This document shows positions 16,174-24,698 of a DNA stretch of 31,161 nt, piece after piece (within the stretch, counting starts at the first letter, position 1; every line of letters starts with the position of its first letter). This DNA is from Spirochaetia bacterium (GTDB lineage: Bacteria; Spirochaetota; Spirochaetia; Treponematales; Breznakiellaceae): contig BOAV01000023.1 of the NCBI GenBank assembly GCA_026002045.1, forward strand, positions 1-31,161, in the 5' to 3' direction. Both the position numbers and the translations under genes were made by a program. The notes beneath the pieces are model-generated. The model was not told the DNA's origin. It did no database searches and saw only the letters and a program-made list of their open reading frames with translations.

Positions 16174-17312
16174 AGGGTGAAAGAAACCGGCTCGGAGGAT
16201 GGCGGAATGAACGGCCTTCGGCGGAGCTTGGAGGACCGGCAGTTCCCGCCGGAACAGGCCGGGCCGGGAGCTGGCAGGCGGAAGCTTTTCAGTCCGGGCT
16301 TATGGCCTCCGGAGGCATGATTCTGATCCTCGCCATTTCACTCCTTTTGATGGTCCTGCTGGCCCTGCTGTTGAGTAAAACCCCTGCCAGAACTCTGTAC
16401 TATTTTTTTCTCGGCCCCCTGCAGAATCGCTACTATTTCGGCAATATGCTGAACAGCGCCATTCCGTTGATCCTTGGGGGGCTTGGGGTGAGTATCGCCA
16501 TGAAGTCCAATAACTTTAACCTTGGCGGAGAAGGGCAAATTTATTCCGGGGCCTTTGTCACCACCATTGCGGCGCTGGCTTTGGCGCACCTGGGATTCGC
16601 CGGGGCGCTGCTCGCACTTATAGCGGGGACTATTTTTTCCGGCCTTGTGGCGGGGTTTTCAGGATTCTGCAAGGCGAAGTGGAACACCAGCGAACTTATC
16701 ACCAGCTTCCTTGTTTCCAATGCACTGGTACTGGTGGTCAATTACTTTGTTACCGGCCCCTTCCTTGACGGGGCAACTAATCTGCAATCCACCGAAAAAA
16801 TACCGGAAATTTTTCGTTTACCCCAGATACTGCATCCGTCAAATTTGAGCGCCGCCCTTTTTATTGCCGTTGCCGCAGTACTGCTGGTGCACATTTTTCT
16901 TTCCCGGACCGGAATTGGCTACGAAATTCGCATCACCGGGGGCAACGAACTTTTTGCCCGTTACGGCGGGATCAATACAAAGAAGATCACGGTGTTGGCA
17001 ATGTTCCTGAGCGGCGCATTCTACGGAATGGCCGGAGGGCTTGCGGTTTACGGAACCTACTACAGCACGGTAAAGGAATTTTCTTCAGGCATGGGGTGGA
17101 ACGGTTTGGCGGTTGCCCTTATCGCCCGGTTCAGTCCCGTTGCGGTAATACCCGCCGCGATCTTTTTTGCCTGGATAGGTTCCGGGGCGCGGATCGCCAT
17201 GCAAAATTCGGACGTTACCTTTGAGATCGCTTCCATTGTGCAGGGCGCTGTTTTCTTTCTGGTGACCAGTCAGGTGCTGCGTAATGTTTTTAAAAAACGG
17301 AGTGCATTATGA
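16170..17312 (+). CDS. ABC importer permease 1 (branched-chain/ribose/nucleoside type)
   Basis: 380 residues, start GTG at 16170 overlapping the ATPase stop. The first 45 residues are hydrophilic and lack a signal, then about eight to ten hydrophobic segments follow (for example MILILAISLLLMVLLALLL, LILGGLGVSIAM, GALLALIAGTIFSGLVAGF, AALFIAVAAVLLVHIFL). TSELITSFLVSNALVL and GYEIRITGGNELFARYGGI are typical of the BPD_transp_2 family, the latter being the ATPase-contact region. It pairs with the second permease as a heterodimer in the inner membrane. A shorter start further in is possible. Confidence 0.88.
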   Translation: MKGERNRLGGWRNERPSAELGGPAVPAGTGRAGSWQAEAFQSGLMASGGMILILAISLLLMVLLALLLSKTPARTLYYFFLGPLQNRYYFGNMLNSAIPLILGGLGVSIAMKSNNFNLGGEGQIYSGAFVTTIAALALAHLGFAGALLALIAGTIFSGLVAGFSGFCKAKWNTSELITSFLVSNALVLVVNYFVTGPFLDGATNLQSTEKIPEIFRLPQILHPSNLSAALFIAVAAVLLVHIFLSRTGIGYEIRITGGNELFARYGGINTKKITVLAMFLSGAFYGMAGGLAVYGTYYSTVKEFSSGMGWNGLAVALIARFSPVAVIPAAIFFAWIGSGARIAMQNSDVTFEIASIVQGAVFFLVTSQVLRNVFKKRSAL

Positions 17313-18187
17313 TTTTGCACAGTGCGGTGAATATCATGACACCATTACTGTTCGCCGCCATGGGCGGACTCTTTACGGAACTTTCGGGGATGCTCAATAT
17401 TGCCCTGGAAGGGCTGCTTTTAATCGGGGCCTTTGCGGCAATAGTGGTTGCCCATTTTACCGGAAGCCTTGCCGCCGGCGTGGCGGCGGCGATTCTGTGC
17501 TCCATGCTTCTCTCCTGTATCCTGGCGCTGGTTACATTAAAGCTGCGGTCAAATGTATTTATCGCAGGGCTTGCGGTAAATCTTTTGGCTGCGGGAATCA
17601 CCGTGGTACTGTCTTTTCACTTATTCGGAACACGGGGTGTAGTAATACTGAACGATGTACCCCGATTGACATTGATCAACATCCCGGCGATTGCGGGCAT
17701 TCCGGTAATTGGGGATATTTTCTCGGGCCACACTGTTTATGTTTACGCGGCATGGGGCTTGCTGATCCTTGCCTGGGTGATCCTTTACATGACTCCCTTC
17801 GGCTTTCGTCTCCGTTCCTGCGACGGCCATTCGGAAGCCCTTATCTCTTTGGGCTTAAGGCCCGACACCTACCGGTTTATCGCGTTTCTGATTTCGGGGC
17901 TCTGCTGCGGCATCGGCGGCTCCTTCCTCACCCTGAACCTTGGGGCCTTTGTGCCAAATATTTCCGCAGGCAAGGGCTGGATAGCATTGGTGGTAATATT
18001 CCTGGGGAACCGAAAGCCCGGAGGGCTCCTTGCCGCCGCATTGATCTTTGGCCTTGCGGAAGCCTTTTCAAATTACGCTCAGGGGATATTCAACGTTCCT
18101 GCGGATTTTATCCTCGCCATCCCCAATGTGTTTACTTTACTGGTGATGATCGGCGTGTCGGTGTATTCGCGGAGGAAGGCCTCTTAA
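17309..18187 (+). CDS. ABC importer permease 2
   Basis: 292 residues; ATG at 17309 overlaps the previous stop (ATGA). Highly hydrophobic with about eight membrane segments. LFTELSGMLNIALEGLLLIGAF near the N-terminus and FGFRLRSCDGHSEALISLGL are family hallmarks of BPD_transp_2 permeases from Bmp-type systems. It completes the importer; no further gene follows on this strand. Its stop overlaps the stop of the convergent CNNM gene by 4 nt, leaving no room for a terminator between them. Confidence 0.9.
   Translation: MILHSAVNIMTPLLFAAMGGLFTELSGMLNIALEGLLLIGAFAAIVVAHFTGSLAAGVAAAILCSMLLSCILALVTLKLRSNVFIAGLAVNLLAAGITVVLSFHLFGTRGVVILNDVPRLTLINIPAIAGIPVIGDIFSGHTVYVYAAWGLLILAWVILYMTPFGFRLRSCDGHSEALISLGLRPDTYRFIAFLISGLCCGIGGSFLTLNLGAFVPNISAGKGWIALVVIFLGNRKPGGLLAAALIFGLAEAFSNYAQGIFNVPADFILAIPNVFTLLVMIGVSVYSRRKAS
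17641..17650 (-). repeat. CAGTATTNCTG-family motif (10 of 11)
   Basis: AGTAATACTG on the plus strand inside permease 2, encoding part of VVILN. It is read in a different frame from the copies in the pur genes. Confidence 0.6.
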
Positions 18188-19533
18188 AGAGACGTGTCCG
18201 CATCATCTTCTGCGGGCTTTTCGCTTAAACACACCAATGCTTTTTCCAGCCGGTGCTCGCGAATTTCAAGGATCTTTATTTTGAGTCCGTGCCCTTCAAT
18301 CTCTGCGGTTTGTCCGTCCGCAGGTATCTGGCCCAGAAGGCTGAACACAAAACCGGCAAAGGTATCGTATTGATCCACCGGCAGGGTGAGCCCCGTTTCC
18401 TGCGCCACCTTGTCCAGAGAAACCGCGCCGTTCATTTGCCACTCACCGCTTCCGGTGCTTTCGATCAATGGCTTATCCGGGGGGGCGGTGTTATCATCTT
18501 CAAGATCCCCAACCAGTTCTTCCAGCAGATCGTTCATGGTAACAATGCCGTTCATGCTGCCGTATTCATCCAAAACCACCGCGAAGTGGTTGCGGTTTTT
18601 TTTCATGTTCCTGAAAAGCACATCCGCCTTTAGGGTGATGGGAATAAACTGAGCGGGCCGCACCGCACGGGCCAGCACTGTTTTACGATCCCGGGATTGA
18701 AGCCTGAAGTAGCTGTCCGATCTGAGCACCCCGGCGATATCATCGGGATTTTTATTGCACACCGGATAAAAACTGTGGCGGTTTTCGACGATCGTTTTTT
18801 CCCACTCAGCATCGCTGTCATCAAGGTTGAGCAGGGTCACATAACGGCGGTGTGTCATTATTTCGCCGGCATTGCGGTCATCAAATTCAAACACATTGTG
18901 GATGATTTCTTTCTCGCTTGGGTTGATGGTCCCCCTTGCGCTGCCCATATCTATCATCATGCGGATTTCTTCTTCGGTAATTTCCGTGTCCTCTGTATTG
19001 GGATCGATCCGCAGAATCATTAAGATACTGTTAGTTGATTTGGTCAGGAGCCACACTACCGGCGCAAAAACTTTGGAAATAAAAACGATTAGGGCCGACA
19101 TTGCAAAGGCAAGGGAGTCCGCCTTTTTCATGGCGATCCGTTTGGGGACCAGTTCTCCAAGTACCAACGTGAAGAATGAGAGGATGATGGTGATGATCAC
19201 TACGGATAGTACGCTGATAGTGGCGGCGGGGATTTTTACTCCCGTTGAGATGAGATGGCGGGTGAGCTTTTCTGCAAAGTTATCCGCCGCAAAGGCGCTG
19301 CCCAAAAAGCCCGCTAATGTGATCCCCACCTGTATGGTGGCCAAAAATTTTGCCGGCTGTTTGGTAAGGGCTAAAAGCCGCTTTGCCTTTTTATTTCCCG
19401 CTGCGGCGAGTTTTTCAAGTTTGTTGTCATTTATTGACAGAAGCGCAATTTCGGCGCAGGCAAAAACCGCGTTCACCATGATCAGTATGAACTGTAAAAG
19501 TAACTGCCATAAAAGGGGGTCTCCGTTCATCAT
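18184..19533 (-). CDS. CNNM/CorC (hemolysin-C-like) membrane protein: DUF21, CBS pair, CorC domain
   Basis: 449 residues. Residues 1-190 form the DUF21 membrane domain with three to four hydrophobic stretches and the QVGITLAGFLGSAFAADNF segment. A CBS pair follows at about 215-335 (VFEFDDRNAGEIMTHRR, HSFYPVCNKNPDDIAGVL and HFAVVLDEYGSMNGIVTMND). The C-terminal CorC_HlyC domain follows (about 350-430, ending with GHGLKIKILEIREHR). Members are implicated in Mg/Na or Co transport or regulation rather than haemolysis. It overlaps purD by 4 nt (ATGATGA), so it is translationally coupled to a purine gene with no clear functional link, and it is convergent with the ABC permease. Confidence 0.9.
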   Translation of the reverse strand: MMNGDPLLWQLLLQFILIMVNAVFACAEIALLSINDNKLEKLAAAGNKKAKRLLALTKQPAKFLATIQVGITLAGFLGSAFAADNFAEKLTRHLISTGVKIPAATISVLSVVIITIILSFFTLVLGELVPKRIAMKKADSLAFAMSALIVFISKVFAPVVWLLTKSTNSILMILRIDPNTEDTEITEEEIRMMIDMGSARGTINPSEKEIIHNVFEFDDRNAGEIMTHRRYVTLLNLDDSDAEWEKTIVENRHSFYPVCNKNPDDIAGVLRSDSYFRLQSRDRKTVLARAVRPAQFIPITLKADVLFRNMKKNRNHFAVVLDEYGSMNGIVTMNDLLEELVGDLEDDNTAPPDKPLIESTGSGEWQMNGAVSLDKVAQETGLTLPVDQYDTFAGFVFSLLGQIPADGQTAEIEGHGLKIKILEIREHRLEKALVCLSEKPAEDDADTSL

Positions 19534-20858
19534 CGATCTTCCCGGCCTATGTCTTTCCGATAAGCCATACCTTCAAAACTGATAAATTTTATGGCCTCAT
19601 AAGCCCTGGTCCAGGCCTCGTCCGCATTACTGCCCCAGGCGGAAACCGCAAGCACCCGGCCGCCGGAAGTGCGGAGCTCCGAACCGGATGTGCCACCCGT
19701 TTCCCGTTGTGCCCCGGCGATAAAAAGCTGTGTTCCTGTTTTTGTAAATTCTTTTTCGTTGATAGTAATACTGTCATCCTTTCGATAGCTGCCTGGATAG
19801 CCTTCCGCAACTGCCACCGGCGCACAGACCGCGCCATTTTTCCATTTGAGGGGAAATACATTAAGGCTGCCGTCCAGAATAGAAAAACAGAGTTCTGAAA
19901 AATCAGAATCCAGCAATGGAAGCACCGCCTGTGTTTCGGGGTCCCCAAGACGTACATTGTATTCCAGCAGGGAACAGCGATTCTGATGCACCATGAGGCC
20001 AAAAAAAATGAAACCCCGGTAATCCATGTTTTCCGCCTCTATTCCACGCAAAGTGGGTTCCAGAATTGATTTGATAAAATCCTGTTGAGCCTCCGGTGTG
20101 AAATCCGGCACCGGCGCGATGGCCCCCATACCCCCGGTATTCGGTCCCTTACCCCCTTCAAAACGGCGCTTGTGATCCCGTGCGGAAACAAAGGGCCTGA
20201 TGCTTCCCTTTTTGCCGGGGCTGACACTCACCGCCGCCAGGACTGAAACTTCCTTTCCCACAAGAAAATCTTCCAGCACTACCGCTGTACCGGCGTCCCC
20301 CAGGGACTTATCTTTCATGAAGGAGGAGAGGGCTGTTTCCGCTTCATCAAAATTTTCTGCGATCACCACGCCCTTGCCCGCCGCAAGACCGTCGGCCTTA
20401 ATCACCAGCGGCGCAGCGCCGTTGTCAAAATGTTTTTTCGCATAAGCCAATGCCGCGGCAGAATCACTAAAGTCCCGACTTTCCGCAGCACGGACGCCGT
20501 ATTTTTTCATAAAGGCCTTTGAGTAAACCTTGCTCGCCTCAAGCCGGGCTGCCCTTTGATCGGGGCCGATAATTGCGAGCCCCGCCGCCCGGAACCGGTC
20601 AACGATCCCCGCCGCCAATGGGTCTTCGGGACCGACAATGGTAAGATCGATTTTCTCCCGCCGGATAAACTGTATTAAGGCATTCTGCCCTTCTTCAGAT
20701 GCAGGGCTTTTATCGAGGGGAACATTTTCACATTTCTTTTCTGCCGCGGTTCCCCCGTTCCCCGGAGCGGCATAGATTTTTTCAACCTTCTCCAATTGAG
20801 AAAGCTTCCACGCGATGGCGTGTTCCCGCCCCCCTGAACCAATGACTAAAATTTTCAT
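19530..20858 (-). CDS. purD: Phosphoribosylamine-glycine ligase
   Basis: 442 residues from the ATG at 20858, chosen over a TTG one codon earlier because AAGGA is well spaced. It catalyses ATP-dependent joining of glycine to phosphoribosylamine, the second step of de novo IMP synthesis. Seen: KILVIGSGGREHAIAWKL, ATP-grasp core with APLVIKADGLAAGKGVVIA, FVSARDHKRRFEGGKGPNTG, MGAIAPVP, YRGFIFFGLMV and the metal-binding EYNVRLGDPETQAVLP. Full length for the family, so functional. It is separated from purH by a GH51 gene on the other strand, though it would normally belong to the same operon. A CAGTATTNCTG-type motif lies at 19764-19773. Confidence 0.96.
   Translation of the reverse strand: MKILVIGSGGREHAIAWKLSQLEKVEKIYAAPGNGGTAAEKKCENVPLDKSPASEEGQNALIQFIRREKIDLTIVGPEDPLAAGIVDRFRAAGLAIIGPDQRAARLEASKVYSKAFMKKYGVRAAESRDFSDSAAALAYAKKHFDNGAAPLVIKADGLAAGKGVVIAENFDEAETALSSFMKDKSLGDAGTAVVLEDFLVGKEVSVLAAVSVSPGKKGSIRPFVSARDHKRRFEGGKGPNTGGMGAIAPVPDFTPEAQQDFIKSILEPTLRGIEAENMDYRGFIFFGLMVHQNRCSLLEYNVRLGDPETQAVLPLLDSDFSELCFSILDGSLNVFPLKWKNGAVCAPVAVAEGYPGSYRKDDSITINEKEFTKTGTQLFIAGAQRETGGTSGSELRTSGGRVLAVSAWGSNADEAWTRAYEAIKFISFEGMAYRKDIGREDR
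19764..19773 (-). repeat. CAGTATTNCTG-family motif (10 of 11)
   Basis: AGTAATACTG on the plus strand in purD, encoding S-I-T in the DSITINEKE stretch. See 22463-22473 for the family. Confidence 0.65.
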
Positions 20859-20953
20859 CAAAAATATCCTTGCTAAAAAAGTAATAGGATCAGATAATGT
20901 CTGTTATATACTTTTTTTCGATTTATATATAGGGCGTTTCAAAGGGGGTACTT

Positions 20954-22462
20954 ATGAAGGCAAGGCTGACCATTCATCGGGAATTCGCGGTTGGTACGGT
21001 GGATAAACGGGTTTACGGTTCTTTTATTGAACATTTGGGCCGGGCGGTTTATACGGGGATCTATGAACCGGGACACCCACAAGCGGATAAAAATGGTTTC
21101 CGCAGGGATGTTATTGATCTGATTCGGGAACTGGGGGTTTCCGTAGTCCGGTACCCCGGCGGGAATTTTGTGTCCGGCTATAATTGGGAGGATGGCGTAG
21201 GCCCCATCGAACAAAGACCGGTGAGGCAGGAGCTTGCCTGGATGACCCTGGAGTCGAATCAATTTGGAACCAATGAATTTGCCGCCTGGGCGGAACGGGC
21301 CGGCACGGAGCCGATGATGGCGGTTAACCTGGGGACCAGGGGGCCTGAGGCTGCGCGGAATCTGGTGGAGTACTGCAACTTTCCCGGAGGCACCGGTTGG
21401 AGCGATTTGCGGCGGAGCCACGGATACGAAAAACCCCACGGCATAAAACTCTGGTGCCTGGGGAATGAAATGGACGGCCCATGGCAGATCGGTCATCGTA
21501 CCGCCGATGAGTATGGCCGGGTTGCGGCGGAGACAGCCAAGGTAATGAAGTGGGCCGATCCTTCCATAGAGCTTGTTGCCTGCGGTAGCTCCAACGCCCG
21601 GATGCCCACCTTTGGGGATTGGGAAGCGATGGTCCTGAATCACACCTATGAACAGGTGGATTATCTATCCCTCCATATTTATTTTGACAATACCAGTAAT
21701 GATACTCCCAATTTTCTTGCCAAAAATTTGGAGATGGATACCTTCATTAAAACCGTTGGCGGAATCTGCGATTATATCAAGGCGAAAAAGCGGAGTAAAA
21801 AGAATATCTATCTTTCCTTTGATGAATGGAACGTATGGTTTCACAGCAAGGAAACGGATCAGCGTATTGAAAAGTGGACAACAGCGCCGCCAATACTTGA
21901 GGACATCTATACCATGGAAGATGCCCTGGTGGTGGGCTGTATGCTTATCACCCTGCTTAAAAATGCGGACCGGGTTAAGATAGCCTGCCTTGCCCAGCTG
22001 GTGAATGTGATCGCCCCCATTATGACCGAGCCGAGCGGAGCAGCCTGGCGGCAAACTATTTTCTATCCCTTTATGCACGCTTCGAAATACGGCAGGGGAA
22101 CTGTTTTGCAGGGAGCGGTAAACTGCGAATTATACGATGCTGCGGAGTTTGAGGCTGTGCCCTACCTTGAATCAACCGCTGTTTATAACGAAGAAGAGAA
22201 AACCATGACGATTTTTGCGGTCAACCGGAACCTGCACGAATCTCTTAATCTGGAAGCGAAATTCAGCGGCTTTGAAGATTTAAAGCTTATTGAATACCTT
22301 ACCATGAGCCACCCGGATCTTAAGGCGGTTAATTCCGCCCGCGGAGAAACGGTAAGACCGGGGCCGGGACCCGGTGGCCGCATTGAGGGGAAGTCCGGTC
22401 ATACGCGCCTGGAGCTTACCCTGCCCGCAGCCTCATGGAACGTAATACGCTTGGGGAGGTGA
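20954..22462 (+). CDS. abfA: Alpha-L-arabinofuranosidase, GH51
   Basis: 502 residues, full length. It releases terminal arabinofuranose from arabinoxylan or arabinan fragments by a retaining mechanism. Seen: HREFAVGTVDKRVYGSFIEH, VVRYPGGNFVSGYNWEDGVG, acid/base Glu172 in CLGNEMDGPW and nucleophile Glu291 in SFDEWNVW, followed by a C-terminal beta domain. There is no signal peptide, so it acts on imported oligosaccharides in the cytoplasm. GGGGG lies 6-7 nt before the ATG. It is divergent from purD (95 bp) and convergent with purH with only 11 bp between stop codons, meaning it is lodged inside the purine cluster. Confidence 0.95.
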   Translation: MKARLTIHREFAVGTVDKRVYGSFIEHLGRAVYTGIYEPGHPQADKNGFRRDVIDLIRELGVSVVRYPGGNFVSGYNWEDGVGPIEQRPVRQELAWMTLESNQFGTNEFAAWAERAGTEPMMAVNLGTRGPEAARNLVEYCNFPGGTGWSDLRRSHGYEKPHGIKLWCLGNEMDGPWQIGHRTADEYGRVAAETAKVMKWADPSIELVACGSSNARMPTFGDWEAMVLNHTYEQVDYLSLHIYFDNTSNDTPNFLAKNLEMDTFIKTVGGICDYIKAKKRSKKNIYLSFDEWNVWFHSKETDQRIEKWTTAPPILEDIYTMEDALVVGCMLITLLKNADRVKIACLAQLVNVIAPIMTEPSGAAWRQTIFYPFMHASKYGRGTVLQGAVNCELYDAAEFEAVPYLESTAVYNEEEKTMTIFAVNRNLHESLNLEAKFSGFEDLKLIEYLTMSHPDLKAVNSARGETVRPGPGPGGRIEGKSGHTRLELTLPAASWNVIRLGR

Positions 22463-22473
22463 CAGTATTACTG
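22463..22473. repeat. CAGTATTACTG near-palindrome filling the whole GH51/purH spacer
   Basis: These 11 bp are exactly the space between the TGA of the GH51 gene (22460-22462) and the TAA of purH (minus strand, 22474-22476). With one base each side it is a 13-bp palindrome with a central mismatch, ACAGTA-T-TACTGT. The 10-mer CAGTATTACT or its complement occurs six times exactly in the window (6391, 17641, 19764, 22463, 23241, 24878). One-base variants lie at 23598, 23949 and 26776. It has no T run, so it is not an obvious terminator. Confidence 0.75.
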
Positions 22474-24084
22474 TTAATGTTTGAAGTGACGGGTTCCGGT
22501 AAAGACCATGGCGATGCCGTACTTGTCACAGGCCTCTATCGAAAGTTTGTCATTCAGCGATCCGCCGGGCTGGACGATTGCCCTGATCCCCGCCGCCGCC
22601 GCCGCTTCAACCACATCGGCAAAGGGAAAGAATGCGTCTGACGCAAGTACCCGTGGCGGCCTGCCGGCGGCGAATTTGCCGCCGGCCGCCGCTTTTTTGC
22701 TCCGTTCAAGGGACTGCTCGGTGGGCCAGATGCGGTTCACCTGCCCCCCGCCGATCCCGGTTGCAGCTTCATCCTTTACAATGAGGATGGCGTTTGATTT
22801 AACAAAAGTTACCGCCCGCATACCAAAGATCATATCATTGATATCACCCGCTTCAGGCTGCGCTTTAGTGACCACTTCCCATTTCTCAAAAAGTTTCCGG
22901 TCACCCTGCTGAACCAAAAGGCCGCCGTCAACGGCGATGTACTCGTGGACTTCACGGGGGGCTTTTTTAGCCTTCATAATTCTGAGGTTCTTTTTCTTTT
23001 TGAGGATCTCAAGCGCATCATCGTCAAAATCCGGGGCGATAACGATTTCCAGGAACAGTTCACCCAACTGCTTCGCTGTTGCCGCATCCATGGTCACATT
23101 GGACGCCACGATGCCGCCGAATATCGAAACCGGATCGCAGGCAAAGGTTTTTTCGTAAGCCTCAAGAAGGGTGTTCCCCAGGGCGATGCCGCAGGGGGTA
23201 TTGTGCTTAACCGCCACACAGCAGATCTGTTTTTTCCCCGCAGTATTACTAATCCCCAATGCCTTGATGTCATCTTCCCCGATAGGAGCGGCGCAGGCAG
23301 ATTCCAGGCCGAAGGCGCAGGCCGCCTTCCATGCCAGATCCATGTCGCGGATATTATTGTACCCCAGCTCTTTTCCGTGGAGCTGTTCCATATTTCCCAG
23401 CGCTCCCGGCTTATCGGTATTCACATAAAGCGCCGCAGACTGATGTCCGTTCTCACCGTAACGCAGACTCTGGGCCTTTTTCAGCGAAAGGGGCCAGTAT
23501 TCGGGGTATTCTTCATCAAGCAAATAACGGGCAATGGCAGCATCATAGGCGGAGGTAAGATCGAAGACCTTACCGGCGAGCCGTTTTTTAAATTCCACAG
23601 CAATACTGTTGGCCTTAAGTCCGGCGATGGTTTCAGCATAATCCGCGGGATCGGTGAGGACAATCACGTCACGGTAATTCTTCGCGGCGGATCGGAGCAT
23701 GGTGGGGCCCCCGATGTCGATGAACTCTACAGTCTCCTCAAGGGAAAGCCCCGCCCGGACTTTTTCAAAAAAAGGATAGAGGTTGACGCACACTAAATCT
23801 ATCGTAGAAAGATTTAGTTTTTTCAAGGTCTCCATGTGGGACGGTACATCCCGCCGCGCCAGGAGCCCCGCATGTACCGCAGGATGCAGGGTTTTGACCC
23901 GGCCGTCAAGACATTCGGGGAAGCCGGTGACTTCAGTTACATCGGTGACAGGAATACTGTTTGTTTGTAAATGTTTTGAAGTTCCCCCGGTGGAAAGAAT
24001 TTCCCAGCCCGCACCCGAAAGAAAGGATGCCAGTTCCGGAATGCCGTCCTTGTTAAATACACTGATAAGCGCCCGCTTTTTCAT
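22474..24084 (-). CDS. purH: Bifunctional AICAR transformylase / IMP cyclohydrolase
   Basis: 536 residues. The N-terminal IMP cyclohydrolase domain (about 1-200) shows ISVFNKDGIPELASFL, STGGTSKHL, RVKTLHPAVHAGLLAR and DIGGPTMLRSAAKN. The C-terminal formyltransferase domain has LRYGENGHQSAALY, AVKHNTPCGIALG, SDAFFPFADVV and QPGGSLND. It catalyses the last two steps of IMP synthesis. GGGGGG-AAA precedes the ATG; the start overlaps purN by 32 nt. Three motif copies inside the gene encode ISNTAG, NSIAV and NSIPV. These short stretches look like low-constraint insertions, but no alignment was made. Confidence 0.96.
   Translation of the reverse strand: MKKRALISVFNKDGIPELASFLSGAGWEILSTGGTSKHLQTNSIPVTDVTEVTGFPECLDGRVKTLHPAVHAGLLARRDVPSHMETLKKLNLSTIDLVCVNLYPFFEKVRAGLSLEETVEFIDIGGPTMLRSAAKNYRDVIVLTDPADYAETIAGLKANSIAVEFKKRLAGKVFDLTSAYDAAIARYLLDEEYPEYWPLSLKKAQSLRYGENGHQSAALYVNTDKPGALGNMEQLHGKELGYNNIRDMDLAWKAACAFGLESACAAPIGEDDIKALGISNTAGKKQICCVAVKHNTPCGIALGNTLLEAYEKTFACDPVSIFGGIVASNVTMDAATAKQLGELFLEIVIAPDFDDDALEILKKKKNLRIMKAKKAPREVHEYIAVDGGLLVQQGDRKLFEKWEVVTKAQPEAGDINDMIFGMRAVTFVKSNAILIVKDEAATGIGGGQVNRIWPTEQSLERSKKAAAGGKFAAGRPPRVLASDAFFPFADVVEAAAAAGIRAIVQPGGSLNDKLSIEACDKYGIAMVFTGTRHFKH
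23241..23250 (-). repeat. CAGTATTNCTG-family motif in purH
   Basis: Exact 10-mer CAGTATTACT on the plus strand, encoding S-N-T on the minus strand. Variants follow at 23598-23608 (CAGCAATACTG, encoding N-S-I-A-V) and 23949-23959 (CAGGAATACTG, encoding N-S-I-P-V). A two-mismatch relative spans 24691-24701 at the purN start, also encoding N-S-I-P-V if read through. Confidence 0.65.
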
Positions 24085-24691
24085 TTTCCCCCCTTGTTAA
24101 TATTGTTATCATCATGATCGCCGCATCAACAATGGCGATGTGTTCTTCCTTGTGTATCCGTTCCGCCAATGTATCCGGCGTGTCGGCGGCCAATACCGGA
24201 ACTTTCCGCTGGACCAGGATGGGCCCCGTATCGGTTCCCGCGTCCACGATGTGCACCGTGCAGCCCGATTCTTTTTCACCCGCCCCCAGCACCGCCTTGT
24301 GAACCCGTTCGCCGTACATCCCCTGTCCGCCGAATTTGGGCAGCAGACTGGGGTGAACATTTATCATCCTCCCCGCATAGGCTTCGATAAGTTCTCCGGT
24401 GAGGATCGAAAGGAACCCCGCATAAATGATAAGGCCGATATCCCGCTCCCGGCAAATCTGCAGAATATGATCCGATAGTTCCCGCCGCCGTTCAATTTTT
24501 GGCAGCGCCTTGTCGGGAACTTCGGCAATGACGGGAATCCCCGCAAGCTTCGCCCGTTCCAGTGCGTACACACCGGCATGGTCAGAAAAGACCGCAGCGA
24601 TTTTACCGGGACCAAAACGGCCGGATTTTTCCGCATCGATCAGGGCCTGTAAATTGGTACCGCCGCCTGAGACCAGGACGAGGATGTTCAC
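24053..24691 (-). CDS. purN: Phosphoribosylglycinamide formyltransferase
   Basis: 212 residues from a GTG at 24691, which gives the usual N-terminus (V)NILVLVSGGGTNLQALID. The longest frame begins at 24805 inside purM and is too long for the family. Motifs: GFLSILTGELIEAYAGRMIN, NVHPSLLPKFGG with the catalytic His, and VDAGTDTGPILVQ with the catalytic Asp. It transfers a formyl group to GAR in purine synthesis. No Shine-Dalgarno precedes the GTG, so it may depend on coupling to purM, whose stop lies 7 nt upstream. It overlaps purH by 32 nt. Confidence 0.92.
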   Translation of the reverse strand: MNILVLVSGGGTNLQALIDAEKSGRFGPGKIAAVFSDHAGVYALERAKLAGIPVIAEVPDKALPKIERRRELSDHILQICRERDIGLIIYAGFLSILTGELIEAYAGRMINVHPSLLPKFGGQGMYGERVHKAVLGAGEKESGCTVHIVDAGTDTGPILVQRKVPVLAADTPDTLAERIHKEEHIAIVDAAIMMITILTRGENEKAGAYQCI

Positions 24692-24698
24692 AGGAATA

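Noticed and set aside
17284..18228. 314-residue plus-strand frame overlapping permease 2
   Set aside because: It is the other frame of the permease; composition is rich in Cys, Arg and Gly without a hydrophobic pattern, while permease 2 has clear family motifs.
22462..22474. LexA-type operator at ACAGTATTACTGT
   Set aside because: The half sites are in the inverted order relative to the E. coli TACTGT...ACAGTA box and the spacing is different; most copies are inside coding regions.
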